Below are positions 44,943 through 56,221 of a stretch of 64,000 nt of DNA, piece by piece (positions within the stretch are counted from its first letter, which is position 1; each line of letters opens with the position of its first letter). Source of the stretch: Haemaphysalis longicornis (taxonomy: Eukaryota > Arthropoda > Arachnida > Ixodida > Ixodidae). Made by a program: the position numbers and the translations under genes. Location of the stretch: contig CM023452.1 in assembly GCA_013339765.2 (NCBI GenBank), positions 163,555,581-163,619,580 on the forward strand, in the 5' to 3' direction. Below the pieces are notes generated by a model. The model ran no database searches and was not told the DNA's origin. It saw nothing but the letters and a program-made list of their open reading frames with translations.

Positions 44943-45289
44943 ATTCATGTTTATGTGTTCTTTCGTAACTTGCGTTGTTTGTCCCACCATTCTTACTGAT
45001 ATAAAAACAATGTGCCCCAAATTTAAGCGCAAATAGCTCGTTCGGCAAGCTTATAAGTTCTGCCTAACTTACGTTTGCTTTTGCCGGCCTCACCCTAATC
45101 ACACAGCTGGGCATGCGACATCATAGGTTCTGTTGCGGGAAATGAGCTAGTGGATCGCATGGTCATTCCCTTTTTTCCTAATTATACAGCTTATATAAGC
45201 GAGGTTTATGTTAAAAGTGGTGTCAGCATGATTCTAACGAGGCAATCTTTCGAATGAACCAAACTTGCATTTTTTCTTCATGGCCTCTT

Positions 45290-45940
45290 TTAAAGTTGCA
45301 CGGCAATGCCGCTAGAGAAATGATAGTGGCGAGAAGTTTGACGGTTGCACACTGTTGCGATTTGTAAATTGCACGGATTTGTTGTAGCATTCATACAACT
45401 GAACCATTTGGCCCAAATCGATACACGACGAGTGACCTAGACACTTCAACGTGCCAGGACAACGATAATTCAAATATTCAATAAAAGATTCAAATATTAA
45501 CACCAGGCTAGCTGCTTTCCAATAAACTTTCCTTCCCGCTCCAACCGACATTCAACGCCTTGTTGCAGAAACTGTTAGTAAGCGTGAATGCGCCATTCAG
45601 TCCCGCTTAGCATGATCACCAGGATAGGTCTCGACGGGATAATATTTTTTCATGGAAGAAGCTGACACGCCCGCCGTACACATGGTCCCAAACAGAATAA
45701 AAAGTGCGGGCCCTTCTCGCGAATACATTTTCGCTGCAGCTGAATGACGCAGGCGTCGCGCCAGCGGTTACGTCGTGAACAAGTGCCGCCCTGCGGTTAA
45801 TTTTGCTGCGTTCAAAACTAGGGATAAAGTTCTGTCCCAGCGATACAAACTGAAAGGCAGTGGTGTAGCCTTGCAAGAGGATTTTTGCAAGTCAAAGAGG
45901 CTTTCAAGAAAAAAAGCTCCTTGAGTTCGGTAACTCGCGT
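45290..45940. other. No gene seen
   Basis: Sequence between the MITE and the LINE. The minus-strand ORF at 45616-45876 has no motif or splice context. Confidence 0.4.
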
Positions 45941-45949
45941 GGACAGAAG

Positions 45950-48900
45950 TTTAACCTAAAGTACAACAAACTTTGCATTAACAAAAGGTGTTATGTATAT
46001 GTTGCGCAAACTGACAGTGTATGTGAAGTGACACCCTTGAACATGCCCGGCACCACGGGCGATATCGCATTCTCGTCTGCCACAGGCGATAATGCACGTA
46101 CTTCTGCCGCTGTACCACCCTCATCATTGTCCTAGGAAACTTCGGCTGTTCAGGCACAACGCAAACACGACTATTAATTTCTTTTCACCAACATCAGAAG
46201 TATTGTAAATAAACGCGATTCTTTGTCTGCCTTGATGGATACTTGCTCAGCCGACGTAGTCATATTAACTGAAACGTGGCTTTCCAGTAAAGTGGCCAAT
46301 TGCGAGTTGTTTACTTGCAAAAACGGCTACAACGTGTACATAAGTGACCGGTGCGAGCGCATCGGCGGAGGAACCCTGACTGCGGTATCAGATGACCTAT
46401 ACTCGGTTACAACTCAAGAACGGCACCACCTCATGTAGTGTATCACTCCGCCAAAGCGCCGGACCCGTGATGTCAGTGCGCGCGCGTTTTGAAAGGGGTT
46501 TGCTATGAATGCGTGATATCGTCTGCCTTGTCTCACGCAGTTTGTTCGTCGTCACTGGAGTCGTTTATAAGCATATAAGTCCAAAAAATCACGGGAATGG
46601 TTCACGCCATGTTCAAAATATTCCCAGTAACGCCCTACTTGCGCCGCGCGGAGAAACATCCGGCTACGGTGATAAGGCACAGCGGCAACTTCCGGTGCCG
46701 TTCTTAAGTTGTCACCGAGTATAGTATCATATTCCATTCTTATCCCTGTCCCCGCCTTTTTAGAATTCGTCTCAGTTAGCATCAGAGTGAACCACAGAGA
46801 CGCAGTGTTCTGCGCATGTTACCGTGCACCTAACGCCGCAGATACCTCTTGTGCTAAGCTATTTGACTGTTTGAGCAAAATTATGATGCGATATCCTTGC
46901 GCACCAATTTTTATTTTGGGAGACTAGTTTTCCCGCAATCTCATGGGAAGATCAGCCTAATGGTAACCAGTGGTTCTTCGGAATGTCTAGCATTTATTGA
47001 CTTGTGTAACACATTTCATCTGTCCCAAATTGTAAAAACAGCTACGCGCGTCCCCACTTCCTCATCTAATGTACTAGACCTAATATTGACTACGGCACCT
47101 GATTCCGTCCGTTCACTAACTGTTTTGCCCGGTTTAAGCGACAACGTGGTTATACACTTCAGCATTCCTTCCGCTCTCGCTACCCCATCCGCTGATGTGT
47201 ACAAAACAAGCAGAGATTACAGTGAAGGCTGATTTTGACGCAATTAACTCGGAGCTTGCGAACTTTGCTGATTCATATTTTCGGCAATTTCGGGAGCGTA
47301 GCATTGACGAGAACTGGTGCTTATTCAAAGATATAGTTAAAACACTAACAGATAAATATATCCCACTGCATCGGTTGGAACAGCACAAGTAACAGTGGTT
47401 TAATCCAACGCTTAAACGCCTTCTTAATAAAAAAAAACGCATCTTTCGCAGCTACAAGCGTTTCCATATCGAACAACAGACTATCATCTTATCTCTCCAC
47501 AGCTTCAGAATACAAACGCGCTGTCTCAAGCGCGAAACACACGTTTTTTTTTTTTTTTTGCGGAAAAGCTTCTTATCTATTCAACACTAATGCACGGAAA
47601 TTTCAGAACGTGACTACCATGCGCTGAACCAATGGCGTACAATTAAGACTACCCGATGATACACCTGTACCCTCTCACCAATGTTGCGCACCTAAATAAC
47701 GCATTTTCCCTATCGTTTACAGATTCTACACCAACAAAATTCCCTTCTTCTTGCACCGTACCATACCGTTTGAACAAATGAATGCTATTACAATTGAATC
47801 AGAAGGAATCGCTAACCGTATTCGTAAGGCCAGCTCTCATCCTCCTCCGGTGTTGACGCAATTAACTACAAGTTTCTAAAAAGCATTGAAGCATGCTCAT
47901 CCATTATCTCGTCATGCATATTCTCACAGTTTTTACGAAGTGGCGCCCTTCCTTCACACTGGGGTATCGGTGATGTTCATTCTCCCTTTAACTATAGACC
48001 AGTTGGCCTCACTTCTGTTCCGTGTAAACTCCTTGAATATATAGCCTATACTAACCTTATTATTTTCCTCGAATCGAATTCCCTTTTTTCCACCATACCA
48101 ACACGAATTTCGTAAATATCATTCCTGTGAGACCCAATTATAGCCTTTACCAATGACATTTTCGGCGTTAGATCACTCATTGCTCATTGACTGCATCTTC
48201 ATCGATTTTGCGAAAGCTTGCAATACCGTATCCCATGCAACTTCTCTTTAAGCTGAGCAAACTTAATCTATACGCGAGCGTACTTAAAGGAGCCATTAAG
48301 AGAAAATACAACTTCGTGTAATTTGAAAGAACTAGGATTCAGTATCTCACTCAGCTCCATTACAGCTCCAAAAGATGTTTTAACGAAAAAAAGCTAGAAG
48401 TATTTAAAAACTTTCAAATTTTGCGCTACAGTGACGTGTTATGAGTAAGAATGACGTCATACGGGCCAACAGTAAAACAATTTTCAGTGCGTTAACAGCA
48501 CGTTAGCATTCAACTGATGCGGTCAAATGTAACTAGAGGCCCCATTACAGACGTCCAGTCATGTGTCGTTGTGACAGGTCAGTTAGGCGGCCGCCAATCG
48601 CACAAACAAGGTTCCGTGACGTCATAGAAAAGTTGTGGGAAATCGGCTAGGGGGTCGCGACTGCTTCACACGTTTTCCTTAATATCTCCGTTGTTTGTTC
48701 GAAGATTGCGATGATATTGGTGTCATTGTTATCGGGACTAAGCAGTCTTTCTAATAAACCCAACTTGTATTTTGCTTTCATGGCTCCTTTAAATGGATTG
48801 AATATTTCCTACATAACCGTACCCAATATGCCAGTGTGAATGGTTACCAATTAAGCCAACCTTCACCCAGTGACGTCCGGTGTGCCACAGGGGTCAGTTT

Positions 48901-49880
48901 TAGCCCCTCTCCTGTTACGGCTGTTCGCCGATGATTGCGTAATATATAGACAAATTACTAACCAATCCGATGTTTCTTGCCCCCAATCTGACCTTAACAT
49001 ATCTGCATGGTGGGACCGCTGGATGATGAAACTTAATACTAACAAGCGCAAATCAATGAGAATTTCACGGAAGACTAATCCTCAAGACCCCGCTTATTTT
49101 CTGAATTACTTTGCCTTTACCCCCCGTCAAGTAGTTATAAATACCTTGGTGTCTACATCACTAATGACCTCACCTGACACACTCTTATTCAGCACATAAC
49201 CAACAATGCCAACCGGATACTTGGTTTTATTCGTCGAAACTTTTCTCTCGCACCTACCGCACTGAAGTTGTTGCTTTATAAAACGCTGGCGTGGTTAAAA
49301 GTAGAATACGCATAACCAGTTTGGGATACACCAACTAACACGCTCATTTCCACACTCGAATATCTCCAGAATCGCCAGCTCGACTTATACTTCCAAATTA
49401 TTCCCTTTTTGCTAGTGCCTACGCAAACAAGGCCTTCATTATATGTTCCAGATATTTCGGCCCGCCGACAAATATCTCGTTTATCATTATTTCATAAAAT
49501 TTTTCATACAAATGTATCCTAAAAGAAAGTCTTTTCACTCGTCCCAGCTCCCTATCATCTCGCATAGACCACGACTTGAAAGCTTGGCATACCCCGATGC
49601 AGGACTAACCTTTTTTATGATTATTTTGTGCACAGAACCGGCAGGGACTGGAACCACCTTCCCGCCTCTGTTGTCTCAATCACAGATCATTCCACTTTCA
49701 GAAGCGTTGTTTGCCATTTTCTTTCATTACTTGCTTGTTACTTGATTATTATAATTTTTGTAGTGTGTACCCTGCCCTCCCTGTAACCCATGAATGGCCG
49801 TGTGAGTACGAAAATAAATAAGTTAACTAATTAACCAATTAGTCAATTAACCAATTATTTAAATATTTATTAATTAAAAT
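45950..49880 (+). pseudogene. Degenerate LINE with endonuclease and reverse transcriptase
   Basis: Pieces in order. Endonuclease start at about 46165 (LFTNIRSIVNKRDSLSALMD, VVILTETWLS, SDRCERIGGGTLTAVSDDLY), then its middle (CACYRAPNAADTSC, IFILGD) and end (NVLDLILTTAPDSV, LPGLSDNVVIHFSI). A linker follows (QWFNPTLKR). Reverse-transcriptase fingers come at about 47940-48050 (GDVHSPFNYRPVGLTSVPCK) and motif A at about 48200 (FIDFAKACNTVSH). A MITE insertion follows, then motif C (LFADDCVIY) and SSYKYLGVYITNDL-like thumb. The tail has RTGRDWNHLP and an AAAT/TTAA-rich end. Many stops and frameshifts, and a deletion before motif C. CR1/L2-like by order and motifs. Confidence 0.75.
48285..48792. 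mobile_element. TTAA MITE, family 2, inserted in the LINE
   Basis: The element is 48289-48788 (500 bp). It starts AGGAGCCATTAAGAGAAAAT and ends inverted (TTTTGCTTTCATGGCTCCT), with TTAA on both sides (48285-48288 and 48789-48792). Removing it and one TTAA joins the LINE codons for ASVL to KWIEYFLHNRTQY in frame, so the insertion site and the 4-bp duplication are confirmed by the host ORF. Confidence 0.88.
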
Positions 49881-51181
49881 TAAATAAATAAATACATAAA
49901 TACCCCTTAATGTACCTTGACTAAAAGGCCAGGGCGAGAAACCGAGGGAAAGAGAACCTGTTGCACTGACGGCCAACCGAAAATGTGCTGACACTGCTGA
50001 CACTAAAGAGAGGGTCAAAACATTCACAAATACGCGATACCGAAGGAAGAATGGAGAATGCGCCTCTATAGCGAGTCGTGAGAAGACTACTGTAAGCGCA
50101 AATACTACATTGCGCAATCACGAAGTAAAAAAAAAATCGAAAAAACATTATAGTAAAATCGCCGAACTTGTGCTTATCATTACCACAATCATCACTTTGT
50201 CTTTTTCACTTCTTGTTTCAGCCAATACCCCCTTTCGCATCGCCAAGCCTACAGAACATCTATCCGAAGCGCATTTAGCAACTCAACTTAAATGTATGCA
50301 TTCCGAAATTACTTTGGCAGGCCCCCAACATATGGGCCTGTAACGCGATTGTAAACGGGGGGCCACAACACGTTCGCTACATAGGTCCACCTTCAGTCAT
50401 AAAACGTCAGAACGCTTTCGAGGTGCCGTGTATGCCCATTCGTCTCGCATTCCGGAAGCACCGAATTCAACTCTCATCACTCAGACCAAAATTTAAATTT
50501 TCTTTTTTAACCGAAATACTTTACTTTGCCACAGAAGCGTTCATGAAACCTTGGCGGCGGACTGGGCATAGTTGTCCTTGTTTTTTTGTTGTAATTATTT
50601 CGGCTATCGCCCGTTTTGTTTGCCATTCATGGGCCATTCTGTGCGCCCTCTCCAGGCCGGCCCCACAACACAAGACTTCCGACGTACCGAGTTAATGAAT
50701 TCTTGCGGATTAAGATATAAACAAAGAGAAAATAAGTAACGAGAATGCTGACGTCTTCCTGATCAAGTTACGTAAAAAACAGAAATATGAAACTTCCATA
50801 ACTCAGCGCTATACCTTTGCTCCTCAACATATTTCGTAACCTCCTCCGATTCTCAATGTCCACCCCCCTCCCTATAATATCTTCCCGCTCCCCATAAGTA
50901 CCCACATTCCGTTCCTCACCCAGAACACGTGATTCATTCATGAGCAGGTTTACTCACCGGGGAACCACGCGTACGTCGCTAAATCATCTGGGTGATACAA
51001 GAAAGTCTTCGCAGTCACATCCTAAAGACACACCACTATCTACCACTATCTTTAAAACGGCTGCAGTAAGAACTCCGCACGTTCCGTTGTATCCTCGCTT
51101 GTTCCCAGGACAGCTAAATTCACACTCCACCCAAGCGCACCGCAGTATATAGACTGTGGTTACGGAGGATGACGTGACAGG
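49881..51181. other. No gene seen
   Basis: AT-rich sequence downstream of the LINE. ORFs up to 90-100 codons on both strands show no motif or splice sites. It lies within the intron of the minus-strand gene. Confidence 0.4.
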
Positions 51182-51391
51182 ATGGAGGAAATTGCAACCG
51201 AAATTGTAGGAGCAAAACACGGCGTTTCTCTAGGCCCTCTTGACATTTCCGATAGCGTTCCTTTTAGCATTAAAGCAGCGCTACAAGCGGCAGCAAATAA
51301 AAATGAGGTCAAACAAAAAGGTACGAAGTATGCGGTCCCCAGGGCTGAGAAAAAAGTGTTTTCGTCGGCCCTCGTGCGAGCTACACCGTAA
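51182..51391 (+). other. 69-codon ORF, unrecognised
   Basis: ATG to TAA, with a plausible amphipathic composition: MEEIATEIVGAKHGVSLGPL, then SVPFSIKAALQAAANKNEVK and PRAEKKVFSSALVRATP. It directly precedes an A-run (51391-51405). It could be a fragment of a retrocopied transcript or chance. No family recognised. Confidence 0.25.
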
Positions 51392-51463
51392 AAAAAAAAA
51401 AAAAGTCGGGAATAAGCAAAGGGAGCGAACGCAGCCCAGTCGCTCACGTGCACGCGAAAGCCC

Positions 51464-51558
51464 AGAGAATGAACGCGACAGCCGACCACGGGTCCCCAAG
51501 GAGCAAAAGAACATGAAAAAAAAAAAAAAAAAAAAAAAAACAAGAGAATGAACGCGAC
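51464..51558 (+). mobile_element. Tiny poly(A)-tailed retroinsertion with 16-bp target duplication
   Basis: AGAGAATGAACGCGAC occurs at 51464-51479 and again at 51543-51558. Between them are about 35 bases (AGCCGACCACGGGTCCCCAA, then GGAGCAAAAGAACATG) followed by an A-run of about 26. A 16-bp duplication plus poly(A) is the signature of LINE-machinery insertion, but the cargo is extremely short. Confidence 0.65.
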
Positions 51559-52169
51559 GCACAACCAGGGTTTCGCTCAAGGTCAAAGAGGACGGTCGCC
51601 CAATGGCCTGTAGGGAGTCCACCGAGTTTCATTAGCGTCCGTGTAAAGAGTCCGTGCTTCAAATGTCCACTGAGTGGACATAAACACGGACCCTTGGAGT
51701 CCCCGCCACCGTAGAGCCGACGCCGCTGGCTGGCAAACCGAGCCATGTTTATCACACAGAAGGAACGGGAGACGCGAGTGCTTAGAAGGCGTAGCCCGGG
51801 ACTTCACGGCATTTCCGGTCATCGCCTTCCTCGCTGATGCCAAAGGCTAATGTTCAAATGAATCTTTACATTGGGTAAGCAGTAGTCACACCTACCAGGC
51901 CAACCTAAATGATCGACTAGTTGAGGAACAGGTCGTTACTTATTGCTACCATCAGTTGCGTCGCCAAGCTTCATTTTCTTTGCCTGGGTCCCCAAAACCC
52001 CTGCAAAAACGCACGACGGTGCTTTTGATGCTGCAGCTGACATAGATACCAATTCCTCAAAACGCAGGACATCTTCCACCGGCGAGAACCAGTAGGCCTA
52101 GCGACCTACTGATCGAGAACCCTCCCGTTCACAGCCCTGCACCAACGGAGATTCCATGACGTGTCTTAC

Positions 52170-52389
52170 CGGACGCGTAGTGGATGGCGGTGAAGTCTGC
52201 TGTCCTGGCATCACGTCAGAGCCTTCCGTTTCTTCCAAGGCGGCGGCGTTTTCTGCGGGGGCGTCGTCACCTCGCGAAGGCATGTCTTTCATGTCCCTGG
52301 TCACTCTGGTCTGTGGCGTGGCCTGCTCTCCAGCGGGTGATGCACGCTCTGTGACGTGGCGATTCCTCACCGGCGACGCTGGCCCTCTC
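52170..52389 (-). CDS. Pro/Gln/Gly-rich gene, most upstream exon in the window
   Basis: Acceptor CACGAGCTGCAG and donor CCG|GTAAGA on the minus strand. 220 bases, entered in phase 2 (one base completes a codon) and left in phase 0, giving 73 full codons. It encodes GPASPVRNRHVTERASPAGE, then DMKDMPSRGDDAPAENAAAL and ends QQTSPPSTTRP. Low-complexity Ser/Pro/Glu/Thr-rich, with no domain. Its phase-0 donor fits the phase-0 acceptor of the exon at 43840. Further 5' exons must lie beyond this point and were not found. Confidence 0.55.
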
Positions 52390-52415
52390 CTGCAGCTCGT
52401 GCAGTACACAAGCAA

Positions 52416-54286
52416 TGATGATAGTGGTTGCGGAGAAAAGAAGACGACCGTGGCGCGTAATTTGAATGGCGTCGGGGATAATGGTGAAAAATATCGTATT
52501 AATAATTTAACTTTTTTGTGTGGTTTCTTTCTATTGATTTCTTTTTTTTTTACTTCTGAATTACGAGAGCGATTGCACCGGGGGGAAATGATGGAAAGAC
52601 TGCATGCACGCAGGGCGTTCAGGGTACGGTTCGTGCCTCTTTAGGAAGCAGAAGAGGAAGGCATTGCCCGTCCCTGTTGGAGTAACACTTGACTCTAACT
52701 TTCGGAAACAGGTCGTTCACTCCGTTGGTAAAGCAGGACCATCTAAATTATTTTCCTGCGCTGTATACTGTATGGCTAACATCCAGCAGATCGTCTCCGG
52801 CGACGGACCGAGAGTAGATCAATAATTTTCAGCGTATGGGTTATGCAAATGCCCTAAGGCCTCCATATTTTAATAGCTTGTACTGCTTGTATCCTGGAAA
52901 TGTATTTCCAGTAACAAGCTAGTGTGTACAGGTGAAGGCGACTTTAATGGGATCGGTGTAAACGTGGTGTTTCTAAGCTGTCTTTCCTACGTCGTCTGTT
53001 GCAAAGTTAAGAAGCATGGCTATCTACGGAGGGAGTATAGTTAAAGCCCCACTTTATTCTCCTTTCCACCGTCGCCTTTTTCCCGAGTCGTGCATACTCC
53101 TTGCCCCGCATGGCGTCTCCCTCCGCCCTGACGTCCCGCAAAAAAAGGTGGGGAAAAAGTACAAAGAAACACAACGCGAAACAATTAAAGAGCAATAACG
53201 ACTTTGTCATACATTGGGGTACACTATATGCGACTGTGTAATAAATTCTCGTTCCTAACGGCATCCCGATTTGGCTGACCGTGTTGAGCGCAGACGACAG
53301 TTTGCGCGAGTTTGTTAGGGTTGTCATTTGCGAAAAAACAGTAATTTTCAGCCGAGTCAGTGCCCTTGTCACATCTCACCCCCGCCCCTCGCGAGTCCGA
53401 GAAATTTCGCAGTAATAAAGTGTGAAAATGTAGCTTTCCAAATATCCCAATTGCGCGCCACTATTAAACCTCCAAGGACTGATCTGTACTTTTGAATTTT
53501 GCGTGCTCGGGTTCATATTTTCGTCTTCACGTTTACTTTGTCCATGACCGTGCGTCGTCCTTTTTTCTATCTTTATCCTCGCAATGACAAGGTTATCGCT
53601 CTCAAATACCGCAAGCCACCACCTTGTAATGAAGATGTCACACTTACCAATTACACGGCTACCGTAATCTGCTCGTGTGAAGCAGACGATCGCTCTAACG
53701 AAGCGAGCGCGTATCGTCTGCGCCAAAGCGCCGTTTTCTTTATTTTTTAATTTTTCGAGCCGCTTTCGTCGCCAGGCTCCGCCCCTCTCCAAGTGCCCGT
53801 CGCGTCGTGCTCGTCTGCTACTTCCCCCATGCGTTCTCACCGAACTTTTCTACTAGGTTTGCCGTGGTGGCATTAAAATTACACACGCAATACTTTGTAA
53901 TTTGAACTTGATGTCGACTTGAGTTGACGATAGTGTCGCAAACAGTAACGAAAAAATAACTAAGCGCTCACTGTGTCGGCAAATCGAGCAGACGATATCG
54001 CGGTACCGTACGACCATCGTACGGCCCTGACCGCTCGTCACGCCTGAAAACAAACAGCCGTAGTACGCCTGCAGCCTTTCCGCTTGCTTCGTTACTTCGG
54101 CTCTTACCCGTAGTGGGAGCGCTGGGACTCTGGTAATGAATAATATCAAAAAGAAAGGAAGACGCGAAACGGTCGGTGGAGCAGCGTGCACAAGACAAAC
54201 CAGAAGTATCGTCTGCTACCATAGAGTTAGGAGGCACTGGCGCTAATGTCTATGCGAGACGCCAAATGGCGGCTTCAACCCTTTTG
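52416..54286. other. No gene seen; one dispersed-repeat segment
   Basis: About 53490-53550 (TTGAATTTTGCGTGCTCGGG, then CACGTTTACTTTGTCCATGA) resembles 14100-14155 in the TMEM223-like intron, so it is a dispersed repeat. A partial foldback lies at 52875-52920 (CTGGAAATGTATTTCCAG core). The 154-codon minus-strand ORF at 53376-53840 covers the repeat and is probably not a gene. Confidence 0.4.
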
Positions 54287-55160
54287 GAGGAGGCCATGCA
54301 GGAAAGAATAATCAGGAGAGCATAGAGTTTCATACTAAATATATTAGTATGAAACTCTATGCAGGAGAGGCCCCTAGCCATCCCTAGCATTGCAATGCGT
54401 TGCAAAAAGTGTGAAAAGAGAGACGTCATTTTTAGTGAGCTCATAGACAGTGTTGCCTAGTTTTTTACGGCTGCGGTGGCTAAATCTGGCTAAATGCCAC
54501 GGACAATTTTTACGGTGCTTTGACTGTGGCTGCCTCGTTACGCTGGCAGCACTAGAGCTCTTCATATATACAGAAAATCTGGGCAATACAGTGTACGGCG
54601 TCGTCATCGTCTGCAATTTGTGCACTGCAGCTGATTTCGAAGCGTTTCCGTCTCCGTTGTGGTCTAAAGTTCCTTCGTAGGCAACGTCCGATGGTTAATA
54701 ATTGGCGTCGTCGGTGAGCGTAGTTGCCGTTCTCTTGCGGCGATATCTCGTCGACTCCGCTCATTGGTTTTACGTCATCATCGGTCTGCCGGTGAGAAGG
54801 TGCGCGTTGGCAGCTCCGGCAAGTTTTGGAAACCCGGCAACCCAGCACGCAACAGTGAGGCATCTTACAAACTACTGCAGCCACTTATCCACATGAAGTG
54901 TAATTAATCGCAGCTGAGATGTAGCGCAAAAAGACCGCCGTGCTGCAGGGTCTGCTTCCGCTTACGCGAGCCGTTCGCACAGCGAAACTGGTATACAACC
55001 GGAAACTCAGAGTAGAATGGGAAAGAGTGCTGGGCTCCATGGAGGAAAGTATTCTTTCAGCCATGGCTGGGCTCAGTGGGCTCATCGACATAGCGAGTGC
55101 GGCTTCACAAACGTGACGTCAGGGTCTCTCCTAACATTTTCTTTCCTCCGTGGAGGCGGC
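54287..55160 (-). mobile_element. P-like DNA transposon, third copy
   Basis: The element is 54295-55152. It starts CATGCAGGAAAGAATAATCA and ends TTCTTTCCTCCGTG, with GAGGAGGC and GAGGCGGC outside (7 of 8 matching). Its left end continues GAGGCCCCTAGCCATCCC and its right end has ACGTGACGTCAGGGTCTCTC, the same two distinct ends as the copies at 19.2-22.3 kb. The minus strand carries a THAP start (MPHCCVLGC at about 54860), then diverged sequence. A plus-strand stretch (about 54925-55110) reads KTAVLQGLLPLTRAVRTAKL and WERVLGSMEESILSAMAGLS in one frame. Confidence 0.72.
54313..54369. mobile_element. 41-bp perfect hairpin insertion with exact 8-bp flanking repeat
   Basis: Hairpin 54321-54361: 18-bp arms (CATAGAGTTTCATACTAA and its exact inverse) around a 5-base loop. 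CAGGAGAG flanks it exactly on both sides (54313-54320 and 54362-54369). The insertion splits the terminal GAGAGGCCCC motif of the P-like element, and the two intact P-like copies at 19.2 and 20.7 kb show the uninterrupted sequence. Confidence 0.8.
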
Positions 55161-55407
55161 CATGGACACCATGGAGGATATGTTATTTTCGAACTTGCCT
55201 TGACCCAGATGCCATTTTGACTTGACCTAAATCATTTTTTTGAAATACTATGGGTATAAATAATAGTGAATAGTTTATAAACTATTAGTCGTGCAAACTA
55301 CTTGTACTTTCTGGTAATTTTATATTGACGTTTAGAAGGAGAATTCTATTAGGTGACCCGGGAAGAGATTTATAAAGTGCATAAACGGCCGAGTTTAGCG
55401 GAACCGG

Positions 55408-55821
55408 CTATTCGGTGGCTAAGCGTTTGTTTTCTTGCGTGCGAGCCGGCGATGGCTTGCGGCTGAGGCAGGGCGGCTGTACTATTCCACAAGTTTGCAT
55501 GGTCACGGGCGCTGATAGGGACATTGTGTACGCCTCGTTCACGTCAGTGATTACAGGCAGCTGATTACCAGCGGTAAAGGGCTGTAGTGAGCTTGCGCGA
55601 ACAGCAGCCAAGGAGACGACGCTTGCATTGGCGGAATCTTTCCGCGCATGCGACATACCATCGCCTCCAGTAATTTTTTCAATTCCAAACGCATCGGCCG
55701 CTTCACAGTGGAACTGAGTGGAACGCCTGTTTCGCCCACATGTCGTAAGGTGGGGCCCAGGCTTAATTGGGATCATCCGACCGCAACGGAATTCGAGAGC
55801 GGCTTGCGCCTGGTTGCCCAT
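55408..55821 (-). other. 137-codon ORF, unrecognised
   Basis: One of the longer ORFs outside recognised genes, with balanced composition (SLAAVRASSLQPFTAGNQLP, then TDVNEAYTMSLSAPVTMQTC). No start context, splice site, domain or motif was recognised. It could be a degraded transposon ORF or an exon of an unseen gene. Confidence 0.25.
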
Positions 55822-56221
55822 GCAGTCGATGTTTGAGATGGCCGAATTAGCTCCGCTCTGGTAAGCGATAGAAAACTCACGGCGCGGTTGGTCGCGTTTT
55901 GCCTCCGTTGCCTCTTTCCTTACTCGTCAGCCCTATATTAACCGGTGCCTTGACTAAAGTGCTGGGAAGGCTAGCAATTGGGGGCGTTTCTTAGCATGTG
56001 CAGAGTTTCATTTATAGAAATGCGGCCTTTACGCTCACACGCTTACACTTCTACTTACAAAATCCCCCTTTAACACTCAGCCACTCCAGAAAATCTCTGA
56101 TCACTGGCGTGTACATTGCCGTGCGAAGACTGCCCGTAGATAACAGGAACAGGGGACCCCTTTCCCTCCTCAAGCTGGCCAATAAAAGGTTTTAAAGCAA
56201 AGCTTTCTACCTCTACCAGCC

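Larger units (their letters stand above)
44007..45289. mobile_element. TTAA MITE, family 1, copy b, with a nested LINE end
   Basis: Left end AGGGGCCATGAAGACAAAAT after TTAA (44003-44006). Right end TTCTTCATGGCCTCTT before TTAA (45290-45293). Compared with copy a (9208-10058) it carries an extra block at about 44506-44942, the 3' end of a LINE. Interior landmarks (CCCCCAGCGCTTG, ATCAATTTAAGCTAAAATTT, GTGTTGTTTGTCCC-like regions) align with copy a. Confidence 0.75.

Noticed and set aside
52875..52920. Foldback around CTGGAAATGTATTTCCAG as a micro-hairpin insertion
   Set aside because: The arms are interrupted by an 11-base tandem and no flanking duplication is visible.
53376..53840. 154-codon minus-strand ORF as a gene
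   Set aside because: It covers a dispersed repeat also present near 14.1 kb and has no splice sites or motifs.
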